Shown here: piece by piece, positions 53,201 through 64,000 of the stretch
Layout of the letters: every line of letters begins with the position of its first letter
Position numbering within the stretch: the first letter of the stretch is position 1
Program-made: the position numbers and the translations under genes
Notes under the pieces: generated by a model
What the model was told of the DNA's origin: nothing
What the model saw: the letters and a program-made list of their open reading frames with translations, nothing else
Databases searched by the model: none
NCBI RefSeq assembly: GCF_947623445.1
Contig: NC_135240.1
Span: forward strand, 27,652,001 to 27,716,000
Origin: Clavelina lepadiformis
Lineage: Eukaryota; Chordata; Ascidiacea; Aplousobranchia; Clavelinidae
DNA length: 64,000 nt
Direction of reading: 5' to 3'

Positions 53201-55278
53201 CCTATGGGCTGTTAGACCATGTTTGAGAAGTGAGAACGTGCTCGAACTTCTCGAAGTTTACTTTCGTCCCACGTAATGTTGAAGTAGCGATTAAACTGCG
53301 CAAGGCAAGGCAGCAGTTATTTAAATAATCTAGTAAATGCAGCATAACAGAGTCGTCAAAAACCAATGCCTCCAGACCTAGGCTGTACCAGTCCGACTCC
53401 TATATAGCTACCGGTATAATAACACATTGCCACCATGTTAAAATGTTAATGCAGAAATCTAAACTGACCTTTGAACCTATCATACAGTCTGGCCTGGAGA
53501 GAAATGCTTGTTGCCCAGGTTAGAAAGTTTAAACTAGGCCTAAGTGTGTGGGGATTAAAATTAATTGCAGGTAGGCCTACATAATTTAACAATAGTTTAA
53601 CATTTTAATATTTTTCACGGGGGATATCTCACCCAAAAACAACAAGCTTTCAAACTGGCTTGTCGCTTGCCGACTGCAGAGTATGGCCGTTTTCGGCAAG
53701 ATCTTGGGTGTGCCAAACAACTAAAAGTGCGGTGTGCAAAAATGCTCAGACACAATAAAAGTTTGGAGCACTTCGGTGAGAACTGAAGTTCTGTCCTAGT
53801 CATTAAGAGCAAAATAACGCACCTTAAGTGCAGCGAAGAGTGAGAACGGGTGGACTCTCACCAAGAAGCTCATGAAAAACAGTATAATTCATAATAAATA
53901 CAATAAGAATTGAGCCTTCAGTGCACGCCATCATGTCTCCGACTGGAAATTGCATGTTGGTGAATACCAGGCATCCAGGTGCCACTTTCCACTACAGATC
54001 ACACCAAAATTAAGTCTTTGGTCTTTCTCGTCGACAACCATCATACTACTTGGTCTGGCTTGCGGATCTGACCAGACTGCAAAGTTTGGCATAGGTTCAA
54101 TTCAATACTGCTTAACATGAGCTACAGTATCCCATTTTAGGTGCATAATTTTGCACTTAATCACTTGGACAGAACTTGTGCAAACTCAGTTTTTAATTAA
54201 TTTAATTGGTCAAACTGGTTATATCACTGTGTAATTGCACACACGCACTTATCATATTTGGTTGTTTAGCACACACAATTTCTTGCTGAAAACAGCCATA
54301 CTCTGCAGTCCTGGTTTGAGAGGGCCAAACTAAAAAATGATAGTGCAAATTTTCAAAGTGTATGACCTAAGCTTGTTGCATAGTAGGCTATCGCATTGTT
54401 ATCCTTGGACTGAGGAAAGTTAAGTATAGCCAAGCAAACTGCAAAATGGACCAGGAGCATTATGTTGCACCCTTGAGATATTATCGGAAAGTGCAACGCT
54501 TCCACAATCAGCCCAAGCTTGCCTTTGTGTCAGTTCTTATGGTAACAATTAATACTTTTTGTTTTTCTATGACGTCTAGATTCATGGTCAGCGAAGCATG
54601 TTATCTGCGACGCGTTAGGAAGGCTAATTTGGTTTTGCATATCAAGTTTTAAGTAATCAAGTAGAAGTAAATACAACCTAAATTACTGCATTCACACAGC
54701 TGCACATATTCTGGTCTGCATTGGCCATTCTATACAGGGAGTCTTCCAGATAAGTTACCCATGAGTTAAGGGCGGCCAAAATCATGGTGCAAAACGGCTA
54801 AAATAGCGCCTCACCTACATTTTGCAGTTCCGTAGGCTAAATTCCCCAATCTGTGGGCCACGTTTTGTCTGCGGTAAATACACAATTTCTGAAAACAAGA
54901 CATTGCGTAGGAAGTGAAAAATGTAAAACAGACTTTTTTAGAGATTACACCTTTCCCTGAAGTTGATGTTCGGGTGCAACAAGCATAGTGCTCAAATCTC
55001 GCAGGTGCCATGCTTTCCACTATAGACGTCAGCTTGGCATGGATCTAATGCATGTCTTAGTGCAACTACATTGATACCATGGCAACTGCAAATTTACTTT
55101 ATTCTTTGGTTTTTTATGTTGTTTAAATAGGAAAGAGTACAACGCCTCCAGTTGTTTATTTGTGATTAAATTCCAAAGAATACTTCGTATTTATGCAGGC
55201 AAGACTGCTTTTATAAAATCTGTTTTTATATTTAAGTGAATAGATTGTTGATAATTTATATTTTAACAACTCTAAGTG
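50262..55278. other. Divergent intergenic region between NUP58 and PGRMC1
   Basis: About 5 kb, CpG-poor, with repeat debris. An inverted repeat lies at 53665-54325. A possible TE end 'ctagggttgccatacgtcagg' starts near 52421. Two tRNA A-box-like words near 50780-50970 are not followed by a proper B box. No coding exon recognised. The NUP58 promoter should lie just above 50261. Confidence 0.4.
53665..54325. repeat. Fold-back (inverted) repeat
   Basis: Two arms of roughly 50-60 bases face each other: 53681-53730 (gactgcagagtatggccgtt...) and 54265-54318 (...acagccatactctgcagtc). They match with few mismatches over the core, and the match continues less well inwards. The spacer is about 530 bp with no coding frame. 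I could not define a target duplication. Confidence 0.75.
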
Positions 55279-58200
55279 ATGGTGGTGGAAGAAACAGAAG
55301 AGATGGGAATGCTACAAAGTATTTTTACAAGCCCCCTCAATCTTGGCTTGCTGGCTGTCTGCTTGTATTTGCTTTACAAAATTTTGAAGCCAAACAACGA
55401 TGTAAAAAAAAGAACCATATATATCTAAAGTAGCATAAACAGCTTAGACTTTTCATATACGGTGTGATATATACCAGGGGTGAGCAAACTTGTTCAATGA
55501 AAAAGTCACTTGCGGAAAACTATAAACACCAGCGAGCCGCAATTTGCCCACCCCTGATATATACAGTGTATAGATGTAACCACCATGTACTATGTTTAAT
55601 CTGAACGTTTTTTTGATTCCATTCACAAACAGTGGAAGTATATTAACTTTTCCCATGCACTGTTGTTAAAAGATTTTTTGTAGTTGTTCATACCTCTGTG
55701 TATCTGCACAATGTTGTTAACTTCTTTTTGATCAATATTATAGGCTTTGCATGCATTTGCTCTATAGCATTTTGAGACCAAATAGCAGTGTATGTAACAG
55801 AAACTATCAGAATTAGTTGCAATGCAAATATGGTTAACTGCTATGAGCAATATCAACTGTTTTGATAGAAATTTATTCCTTTCATTTGCTGAATTTGAAC
55901 ATGACACTGTATTGATTGCACTGTATTATGCAGGGGTTACAGAAATATTCGTTGAGTACAATAGCAATGAATTTGTTGCACTCCTGTTGGTTAGTTACAA
56001 CTAGTGATCATGTGATCAACTCGCACCTTGAAATTTGTTATAAGCCATGCATTTATAAAATGACTTTTCGTTGTGGTACTTACCATAGTTGCAGCACAAT
56101 GCAGCCAATACAGAAGTAAACAATATATACTGTATTTACCACCTTGAAATTGAAATGTTTGTAGCGGCACGATGGACTCGGCTGTTAAATGATGTCATTT
56201 TAAAATTTTATGAAATGAAGTTTTCAAATTAGTTGTTCAAATTAAAAATTCAAGTTGTTTTCAAATTAATGGCAGGACCCCGGACCCCCTCCAGAACCCC
56301 AGTTGCCCACTTTGAAGAAACAGGATATGACCGTCGCCGAACTTAAAGAATACGACGGCATAAAAAATGAAGGCAGGATATTGATTGCTGTTAATGGAAA
56401 GGTTTTCGATGTTACCAGAGGAAAAAGATTCTATGGACCAGGTTTGTGATAATTTTATCTCGTATTCTGGAGAAATTCTGTACTTTCATGCACAATATTA
56501 TGCAGATCTTTCAGCAAGCAGTCGTATTGTGTTTCATAGTTGCTGGTTGCATGTTGCAAAAATAAAAGAAGTCAAGCAATGAATAATTGAATTGACCTAC
56601 AATGCAGCCTGCAAGTGTACAGTCAATTAATCTTGTTAAGTTGGCCACTTTTAACCCTGTTCTGTGCTTTATCTGCTTGCAGTACCAGACAATAAAATGC
56701 ATTAAGCGTAATTGTTTTGACGAGAAAAGTTCTTACAATTTAAGAAAAATTTGCTTGAGCTTATTAACAATTTTTCTAATGTGTCCTAAAAATTTTGTAG
56801 AAGGCCCATACGGTATTTTTGCCGGTAGAGACGCTTCTCGTGGACTCGCTACATTTCGACTGGACAAGGATGCCATTAAAGATGAGTATGACGACATCTC
56901 TGACCTCAACTCGATGGAAATGGAAAGTGTGCAGGAATGGGAAATGCAATTTTCAGGTTGGTTGGTGCAATTATAAGAGCATAGTAAAAGAATGATGTAA
57001 GGTGGCCTGCTACAACTAATCAGGCAGAGCTCAGATCATTTATATAACATTTTTCACCATATAAAATGTAAATGCCAGCCAGTACCAGAACTTTTTATGG
57101 TTGCATTGTCTTTACAGCAGGCATGCACAACATACGGCCCGCGGGCCGCATGCGGCCCGCGAAACCTTTTCCTGCGGCCCGCGAGATATTCCGTGATTTC
57201 GCTCATTATCTCTTATTCGACGGTTAATCGGTCACATTATATAAAGTAGGCTACACGTTAGTTACAACAACGTTAGCACGCGGCCCGCGAAAAATATTTT
57301 TTCCTTAAAACGGCCCGTGTACTGTTTTGAGTTGTGCATGCCTGCTTTACAGAGTGACATTGTGCGTGCCAAAGTTTTGTTTGTCACTCAAATGTTTTCG
57401 AATATCTTGCAGTAGTAAGAATTCATGCACTTAAACAAGATGGGACCAATATAAAGCTCGGTAGCAAGCAGAGGTTTTCTGTACCTGACTCTGTTAAGCA
57501 ATGACCAAGGCTGTGTGGTCTTCATTGTTACGCTATTTCATGAACAAGATTTGTGCTCAAAATTCTTTTAGTCCCACATTAACCAAGGCTGCCAGATGAA
57601 AACTTTAAATTGATGCTAAATTACGGAAAAAGGCTTAAAACAATCTAATTTATTTATAAATGTATTTCAATTACTGACTTGTTTTATCATTCCACAATAA
57701 ACCACACAACTGCTCAGAGGATAAAATAGTAGCAAGTGTCAGAAAAAGGTTCACGAGAAATTCTAACAATGTACATCTTGTTTAAAAATGGAAACAACGG
57801 GTCATAGTCATAAATCATGATCAGGTTCTCATTGTGTTGTCAACATGCACTCAGCTTTTCGTGCTGTGACCTTTTTTCCTTTTACGTTACGATTTATTGT
57901 GACCTCACAAAAGCTGATCAGGGGCAATTAAAACGTGCTGTGAATTCATGGACATCTTATGACTACACTCACTGTATAAACCAGACGTGGGAAAACTGCG
58001 GCTCGCGAGCCGCATGCGGCTCTCCGGCATGTTTTTTGTGGCTCTTCTAGTCGAATCGTAAAATTCCAAAAAATGGAAAGGCTACCAAGAGTACCGTTTA
58101 TGAAAGTTTCTGTGTAGTTTTTCTTTATTTAGGCCAGGATTTCGTTTATGACGTAACACTAGACATCGATTCCGACATTGTTTTCAGGTATAGATTCTAT

Positions 58201-59162
58201 ACTCTATGGCAAAGGTTGTCAAAATGCACCTCACCAACATGTTTTTATGGGTCTTTTAGTTAAAAAGTAATATCCCAAAATGACTACTACTGTAATAGTA
58301 TAATAACCAAATTGATAATCATTACTGATTTTGCGGCTCGCTGGTGTTTATATTTTCCCGCAAGTGACTCTTTCATTGAACAAATTTGCCCACCCCTGGT
58401 ATAAACCTTTCTGTGGTTTAAAGGTAACTTGGTAAACAAATTTCCTTAAGGAAAAAGTCTCCAAAACAGCGTAAAAACATAAAAGGAAAAAAAACTAATT
58501 TATTGTATTTGGAGTTAAAAATGGGAAATCTGCAACATCAGATATGATTCGCAGATTTTGAAGCTTTGTAGGCTAACACTGCTACAGCGCCCCTCACATG
58601 TAATTATTGATTGACAAATCACAATTAGGTTATTTTGTTGTTTGGAAAAATTCGGGTTGCCATTGTCCTGTTGGATATTGTCTGGTTTGATATTTTGCAA
58701 TTATAAAACACCTGTTTTTCTCTTTCAGTGTTTGGAATAGTGTAGGCCGATTTATGTTTTTGTGATTTACTTTTTGGCAAACTCCGATCTTTTTATTTTC
58801 TCAAAGTTAGGAAGTATGTAGTTTTATATTATTGGACCCAGAATTTAGCATTTTGTCATAATTGATTTTATTGTTGTTCTGGAAGAACTTCTTCAATAAA
58901 AATCACAGAATGAAAATTTTATTGCACTTTTCAGCATTTACTCATGAAGTTCAAGGCTATGCTTCCCTGCCTTGTTATTTTCTTACTTAATCCAGTTATA
59001 AACCACAGAACGTTTATTGCATTTTTAGTTCAATTTGTAACTTTTCTTTCTTCAGAGAAATATGATTTCATTGGAAAGCTTCTGAAGCCAGGAGAGGAGC
59101 CGACAGACTACTCGGACTTAAGTGAGAGTGAAGCCGACAAGGAGAAAAATAAGGACGACTAA
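55279..59162 (+). CDS. PGRMC1: Membrane-associated progesterone receptor component (cytochrome b5-like heme protein), 4 exons, 183 aa
   Basis: A heme-binding, ER-anchored protein that supports cytochrome P450 and sterol metabolism in vertebrates. Exons: 55279-55401, 56276-56441, 56801-56956, 59056-59162 (552 nt). The N-terminal [20 protein letters not shown] is the single transmembrane segment and matches the IFTSPLN motif of PGRMC1. A Pro-rich linker ([11 protein letters not shown]) follows. The cytochrome b5-like domain reads [39 protein letters not shown], then [10 protein letters not shown] and QEWEMQF. The heme-ligating Tyr region FYGPEGPYG is intact. The tail is acidic ([17 protein letters not shown]). 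PGRMC1 and PGRMC2 split within vertebrates, so the symbol here means the shared ancestor. Intron 3 (2.1 kb) carries two hAT MITEs. Poly(A) signal candidate at 59693-59698. Confidence 0.96.
55475..55556. mobile_element. 82-bp hAT-type MITE in PGRMC1 intron 1
   Basis: Ends CAGGGGTGAGCAAACTT and AATTTGCCCACCCCTG with an exact 8-bp target duplication atatatac (55467-55474, 55557-55564). Nearly all of its length matches the inverted right end of the element at 57982-58398, so it is an internal-deletion derivative of that family. Confidence 0.93.
57118..57344. mobile_element. hAT-type MITE in PGRMC1 intron 3
   Basis: 227 bp, ends CAGGCATGCACAACATACGG and GAGTTGTGCATGCCTG. An exact 8-bp target duplication ctttacag is at 57110-57117 and 57345-57352. 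GC-rich 'cggcccgcgggccgcatgc' blocks lie near the left end. Confidence 0.94.
57982..58398. mobile_element. hAT-type MITE, 417 bp, in PGRMC1 intron 3
   Basis: Ends CAGACGTGGGAAAACTGC and AAATTTGCCCACCCCTG, with an exact 8-bp target duplication gtataaac (57974-57981, 58399-58406). Its last 65-70 bases are the parent of the small element at 55475-55556. There is no coding frame. Confidence 0.94.
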
Positions 59163-59952
59163 TCCCAAGACATACCAGACAATGCTGTTGGGTAATTTTC
59201 ACACAGCCTCTTACAGATTTACACTGAACGTGTCCTTATGATATTAGCATTGAAGTTTTTAATTGCGCAAGTCCTAAGATCATTCGACTTTGTAGATTCA
59301 AATCTGTCGGAAACCGACCGTTGCATTAGATGCAGAGATGGTATGTAAATATTATTATACTGAAGTTGCCATTACGCAGTTGTGAATCTGACTTGATTTT
59401 CTTTGTGTGTGGTTGTAATTTGATGCCCAGTTGGCTAATCTGCTGATCACAGCCTTGTGTTTAAGCCGCCATCTTGCTTTATGTGCGATCTGGCTTCTGA
59501 TGGTTGTATTGTACTCAATGTGTAAATAGTGAAATGCAACGTAGCAATGACAGAAATGTATATAGTACATGAACCAACATCATTAAGTGTTTTTGAAACA
59601 ATAGATTCTCTAATTCAAGTTATTTGTTCTGTCAATCCTTTGTGGGAAGATTTTAAACGTACATTTGAATTTAAGCACGTCACAGTTACTGCAATAAAGT
59701 ATTTCATTGTGGGACCAACTAAATGTTTAGAGTCTTTCATCAAAAGTATTTTCAGGCTTGTTTTCATTCCTCAGCCAGAGATTTGGGGTTTTCATGGATG
59801 TCGTTTACATCTGATAGTAGTAGCCTACGTCACAACTTGGAGTGGGTTTTTCTCAGACTGCTTGAGATTTTTGTATGTTTCCAACAGGGGGCGCTGTTAG
59901 CATCAGTAGAAGAATAATTTTATCACCTGAGTAAGTTCGTAATGGCCTGAAT

Positions 59953-60195
59953 CAGCATGGTCCAACTTCTTTTCATCGCGGGCCAAAATCAGAAAACTTT
60001 TTTATCTTGCGGGCCAATGTTTTTAAATTAGAACTGAAGAGCTTAGCTATTTAGCTACTTAGCTATTAAATGCTGATCAATGTGACATCTGCGGTCGAGG
60101 TTCTTCCTCGACAATAGCGACTATCAGTTCGTGGGCCAAAAAATCGGTGCTCGCGGGCCAACTTTGGCCCGCGGGCCTGCAGTTGGACCACGCTG
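59953..60195. mobile_element. hAT-type MITE
   Basis: 243 bp, ends CAGCATGGTCCAACTTC and GCAGTTGGACCACGCTG. An exact 8-bp target duplication gcctgaat is at 59945-59952 and 60196-60203. 'Cgcgggcca' words recur inside both ends. Confidence 0.94.
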
Positions 60196-60585
60196 GCCTG
60201 AATTATCCTTATCAAAATAATAAGTTTTGTTATTTCAATTAACTCAGCAAAGAAAATCTTATTTCTGTATTCGCGATCATAATCTAGCGGTAATACAATG
60301 GCATTGATAACCATTATGGGAACCCTTCCAGTGTTTGTTTAAGAATTACATCCTGACTAGAACTAGTTTTATCAAAACATCTGCTACAAGTTTCATTGTT
60401 ATCTCGCATTGCACAAAGGTCAAGGATTAGTTTCAGGCTTTTGGTTTGGTTGAGTGTGAAAAATTATTCGCTCAGTTTAGGGTTAGCATTTAGACGCTTA
60501 CATTGTGTTAAAGTTAAATATGCTCCAGGCCTCGGCGGTCAACAACCCGCCAAATGAAATCTTTCGGCCCCTGCTCAATCCGTAC

Positions 60586-60810
60586 CAATGTTCCCTCTAA
60601 GCTGCGCAAATGCGCACTGCTGATACGGTCTCCGCGCACAGAAAATCTGCGCACAAGAAAATAATCCAATCTGAATTGAAAATAAAATAAACGCATAACA
60701 ATGGCCACAGTGCGCACGTGGCACGTCTGATGTTGCTCACAGTGGTCCAAGGGACCGCTCAGGGAGTTAGTGTGTTTGCTCAGACTCGTGAAAAATTAGA
60801 GGGAACATTG
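60586..60810. mobile_element. MITE with CAATGTTCCCTCTAA ends
   Basis: 225 bp, ends CAATGTTCCCTCTAAGC and TTAGAGGGAACATTG (inverted). An exact 8-bp target duplication atccgtac is at 60578-60585 and 60811-60818. The ends resemble a widespread animal hAT-like MITE type; no coding frame. Confidence 0.93.
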
Positions 60811-60963
60811 ATCCGTACCTCGTTGCAATTGCTCACCGCACGATATTGCTTGAAATTATGGAAAGCTTACTAGCACCCTACTTTCAATTCAGTCCTGATG
60901 ATGTGTGCACTTGACAATGCGCTATTTTACCGAGTGCCTTGTTGTGACTTCCTATTGGTAGAC

Positions 60964-63119
60964 CTTATGACAAATATGTGTTTTTGTTGTGATATTACAC
61001 AACAAACATCTTGTCATAAAGGTCGGCTGATCTGGCGACTATTGCTACAATATGAGCGATGACGATTGAAGATGATAACTTGTTTTGCTTCTGACTCGAT
61101 GACGTGAGTTCTCAAACGGTGTGACAATGCTGTTTAGTTGCTTAATTCTGTCTATACATATTACTAAATGATAACGTTCTCATTTTTATTTATTATCAGA
61201 CACAAAGGCTTTCACCTTTGGGCAAAGCTTACTGCATGTTACATTGCGCAGTCATAACTAGTGAGAGAAAGAAAAATGTAAAGGAAAGATTGCAAACATT
61301 ACAACAGTATTAATATGGCACACCAGTTCAAGCGAGGTAATTTATCTGAATGTCATTAAGGAAACTTTAAGTTTGGTCAACAACTGAATCGCAAGATCCC
61401 AAAATAAAATTTCAGCATTTACAAAGCAACCCATGACTCGTGACGTTACCATCACAACCTTTCCAGCATACTTTTGTTGCGTAAACGGTTTGAAATAATT
61501 AGTTAAATTGTTATGTGTTGTTATGAATTTTAATTTTGCTGTCTATGTTTATTCGAGCAAATTACCACACAACAACTCAGAAATATATAAGGTGCTCAAA
61601 TGCAACTAGTGCTGGCTAATCTGTTAAAAGCAGCAAATTAAACGACTAAACAAAAACAAATGTTCTTATTATTTATTTGTTTCTAATGTTTATTTGTGCT
61701 TTTATTCTGCATGATGGGTTCGACATGCAGCATCGCACAAAATACAACATAACAGTTTATCGTCGAACTATGCTATAAAACAAACTTACTTTTTTGCTGA
61801 GTTGTTCAGTCCAAAGTGCATAGACATGATGACGAAATAGATGTTCCACAAATATTAGTTGTATAATCGCGAGCGCTTATCACAATGTCCAAGTCCTGAA
61901 ACCAGCGTGTTAAGCGATAACAAAAGATTTTTCAAAGGATTAACAAAAGATTACAGTATAGTAATAAACGCCCATTTGTTTTCTCAATAATTGTGGAAAT
62001 CAACGAGTGCTGTAGCAGTTCTATGTTTTTTCTTTCGTGTCAATTGACTTCACTTACAACGAACTGCGATTCGTTTCAAACCTTTTAGTAATATTAATTG
62101 GTTTTCTGTGAACGTTAAGTTTGCATCGAAAGATTCGCACAAACTGATAGAAACCATCTCTGACAGAAACAAGAGAATTGTTTGTCCACGAAAAAAGCAT
62201 TTTAGCTCATTGAGCTCTTTTCCTTTTGTCTCTTTACTGCGACCTTAAGTCGGAAGAGCAGTTTTTTATTTGTAGGCCTACTTCTGATTCTGCTGTATAA
62301 GTGTCGCCGCTATTTTGTTGAACGTGTAATGATGTTGGAGAGGAATTGATGTCTACAACAATGTAGACCTTTAAACCAGATTTAATGCAATTTACAGTTG
62401 TTTATTTTGGAAGTTTGGAATCAAGTCAGTATTAAGTCAGAGTAGCTTAAATTCATAAAGTTTTTGTAAATACATAAAGATTTGCTAAAGTCAACAAGAT
62501 TATTTCACGGCAAATTTCATTGTTTTTCACAACTAAACAGCGAAAAGTCAGGTCTAAGTTGGCTTGTCAGCATATAATCAGCTTTAATGTTATGTCATCC
62601 TTTTCTTTTAGGTTATGACAAATTTTTGTTCGCTTGTGCACTACTTGTGTGAAGTATTACACAAGAAACTCATCTGCCATAAAGACCGCATATGTTGGCG
62701 GTAATTGTTTGAATATGAGCGAGGACGATAGTTGGTTGATAACTTGTTTTACTTCTGCTTCGATGTTTGAGTTCTCATTTCTCAGACGGCGTGACTATGC
62801 TGTTAGTTGCTTAATTCTGTCTATACAAATTACTAAATGATGAAGTTCCCATTTTATTTATTATAACACAAAGGCTTTTGCCTTCGGGCAAATCTTGCTG
62901 AATGTTACATCGCGCTCAGTAACAAATGAGACAGTAAAAGGGAAGATCGTAAACATTACAACAGTATATATATGTGGCAAACTAGTTCAATCGAGGAAAT
63001 TTATCTGACGTCATTAAGGAAAACTCAAGTCTGGTAAACAACTGAATTACAAGATCCCAAATTAAATTCCAAACATCTCGAAAACAACTCGTGACTCGTG
63101 ACGTAATCGTCACAAGGTC
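60964..63119. repeat. Diverged direct duplication, two copies of about 500 bp
   Basis: 60964-61472 and 62612-63119 align in the same orientation from 'ttatgacaaat' through 'tagttgcttaattctgtct', 'attactaaatgat', 'acacaaaggctt', 'aacattacaacagtat' and 'gactcgtgacgt'. Substitutions and short indels are spread throughout. About 1.65 kb separates the copy starts. Neither copy keeps a shared reading frame. Confidence 0.85.
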
Positions 63120-63508
63120 ATGGCTTTTCAACCCGAGATAAGTTCTGTCTATTCAAAGAGAAAAAACTTGCTTATTTTAAAAATATAAATAGGTTTTTAG
63201 TGAAGAAAATATATTGAAAGTTCTGCATTTGGTTACTACTTTATTATGCCATTAAACGTCACATTAACCACATTAACTTCGTGTTATAGTTTACATTATT
63301 TTTTAACCGTATCTTCTCCGGCCCTTTATTATCTTAAAACAGTAGGTATATGTGCTGATTTATTAGTACACAATTTTTGTTAAAATATCATTGTTATCCA
63401 AACCGAGGCGTAGCAAGATACCCATGGACCCTTAGGAAACTTTCTGTGATGTGCCTCTGTAGGAAATTCCGTTTGAAATTATTTTCTCTTTGTTAGTGAT
63501 ACCAATGT

Positions 63509-63784
63509 TCAAACCAAACCAGTGTTCAAGAAATGAACGGCAAACTGGACTTGAAAATTACATGCGATTTCGGGCTTGTATTTTTGAGTTTGTTCCGAAC
63601 CGTTAAATTCAAAGTGACAGCTCGGACACTTTAAAATTAACACCGGTCCTTTTTTTGTTTTAAAGTTGAAAAGGCGCGTTCGTCGCAGTTCAGTAAGATT
63701 TTTGCATCTGAAGGAACCTAATGTTTCATTCGTCATGCGCCCATTTCTGCGGTGGCCCTTTAGACATCTGCCTAAGATGGCCAT
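63509..63784 (-). CDS. Uncharacterised small ORF, 91 aa
   Basis: An intact frame from ATG at 63784. The product is basic (HRRNGR, LRRTRLFNFKTKKG) and has one CPSC pair (LILKCPSCHFEF), half of a zinc-ribbon pattern. The composition is more protein-like than that of most open frames nearby. It could be a one-exon gene or the start of a spliced gene, with donor-like GT sites near 63560. I do not recognise a family. Confidence 0.3.
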   Translation of the reverse strand: MAILGRCLKGHRRNGRMTNETLGSFRCKNLTELRRTRLFNFKTKKGPVLILKCPSCHFEFNGSEQTQKYKPEIACNFQVQFAVHFLNTGLV

Positions 63785-64000
63785 GCTGTAGTTACGCCAT
63801 TGTGTGCAATGTAAATATGATCGCTTAATAATAAAAATATTGCTGCTTTTTAGTTATTAATAACACCGGCACTCCAGCTAGCCGGGTTAGCCAACTGAAA
63901 CGTCACATACAGATTAGTTATAAACATCTTAATCAATAAAAAATGTCATTCTTATATAACTGTACAGTATGTCCGGTATACTGGATTTAAACTACAAGAA

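Larger units (their letters stand above)
59163..64000. other. Gene-poor right end
   Basis: Starts with the PGRMC1 3' UTR (to about 59.7 kb). It then holds two MITEs (59953-60195, 60586-60810), a diverged pair of about 500-bp repeats (60964-61472 and 62612-63119) and a small minus-strand frame at 63509-63784. One TGACGTCA is at 63006-63013. No other gene recognised. Confidence 0.45.

Noticed and set aside
61040-61110. C/D snoRNA-like boxes in the duplicated 500-bp unit
   Set aside because: The box-like words are not kept in the second copy and no terminal stem is seen.

Overview
The window looks like nuclear DNA of an invertebrate chordate, most likely an ascidian tunicate (Ciona-like). Reasons: animal-specific families (cGMP-dependent protein kinase, FGF, ZP domain, PGRMC1, UBL3), very compact multi-exon genes (18 kinase exons in 5.6 kb), short AT-rich introns, and splice acceptors just upstream of some start codons, as expected where spliced-leader trans-splicing occurs. 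The species is an inference. Almost all genes are split, so I rebuilt seven of them exon by exon. Every chain uses GT/AG borders and keeps one open frame; the one unsettled point is the last junction of the ZP gene.

Layout. 902-6490 (-): a membrane-type cGMP-dependent protein kinase. 10160-15717 (-): a secreted protein with a lysozyme-like domain, a vWA domain, a Thr/Ser-rich stalk and a pentraxin domain. 17451-21786 (-): an FGF with a very long pro-region. About 21.8-30.4 kb: no gene recognised. 30426-33569 (-): a membrane-anchored ZP-domain protein. 35976-37494 (+): ribosomal protein S14, with two related H/ACA-like snoRNA candidates in its introns. 42998-45021 (+): UBL3. 46387-50261 (-): NUP58, convergent with UBL3. 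55279-59162 (+): PGRMC1. 59.2-64 kb: gene-poor, with two MITEs, a diverged segmental duplication and one small uncertain ORF.

The window has two halves. The left (1-34 kb) holds regulated, signalling and secreted genes, is CpG-richer by eye, carries 14 of the 15 exact TGACGTCA palindromes I found, and shows no intact MITE. The right (36-64 kb) holds constitutive genes, is CpG-poor and TG/CA-rich, and has nine insertions with perfect 8-bp target duplications, mostly hAT type. This matches the mosaic methylation pattern known from ascidians, but methylation itself is inferred.

Best candidates for new biology: the lysozyme-like/vWA/mucin/pentraxin protein, whose presumed catalytic Glu reads Gln; the 608-residue FGF; and the pair of RPS14 intronic H/ACA-like RNAs, which keep the same predicted rRNA target while their stems differ by compensatory changes.
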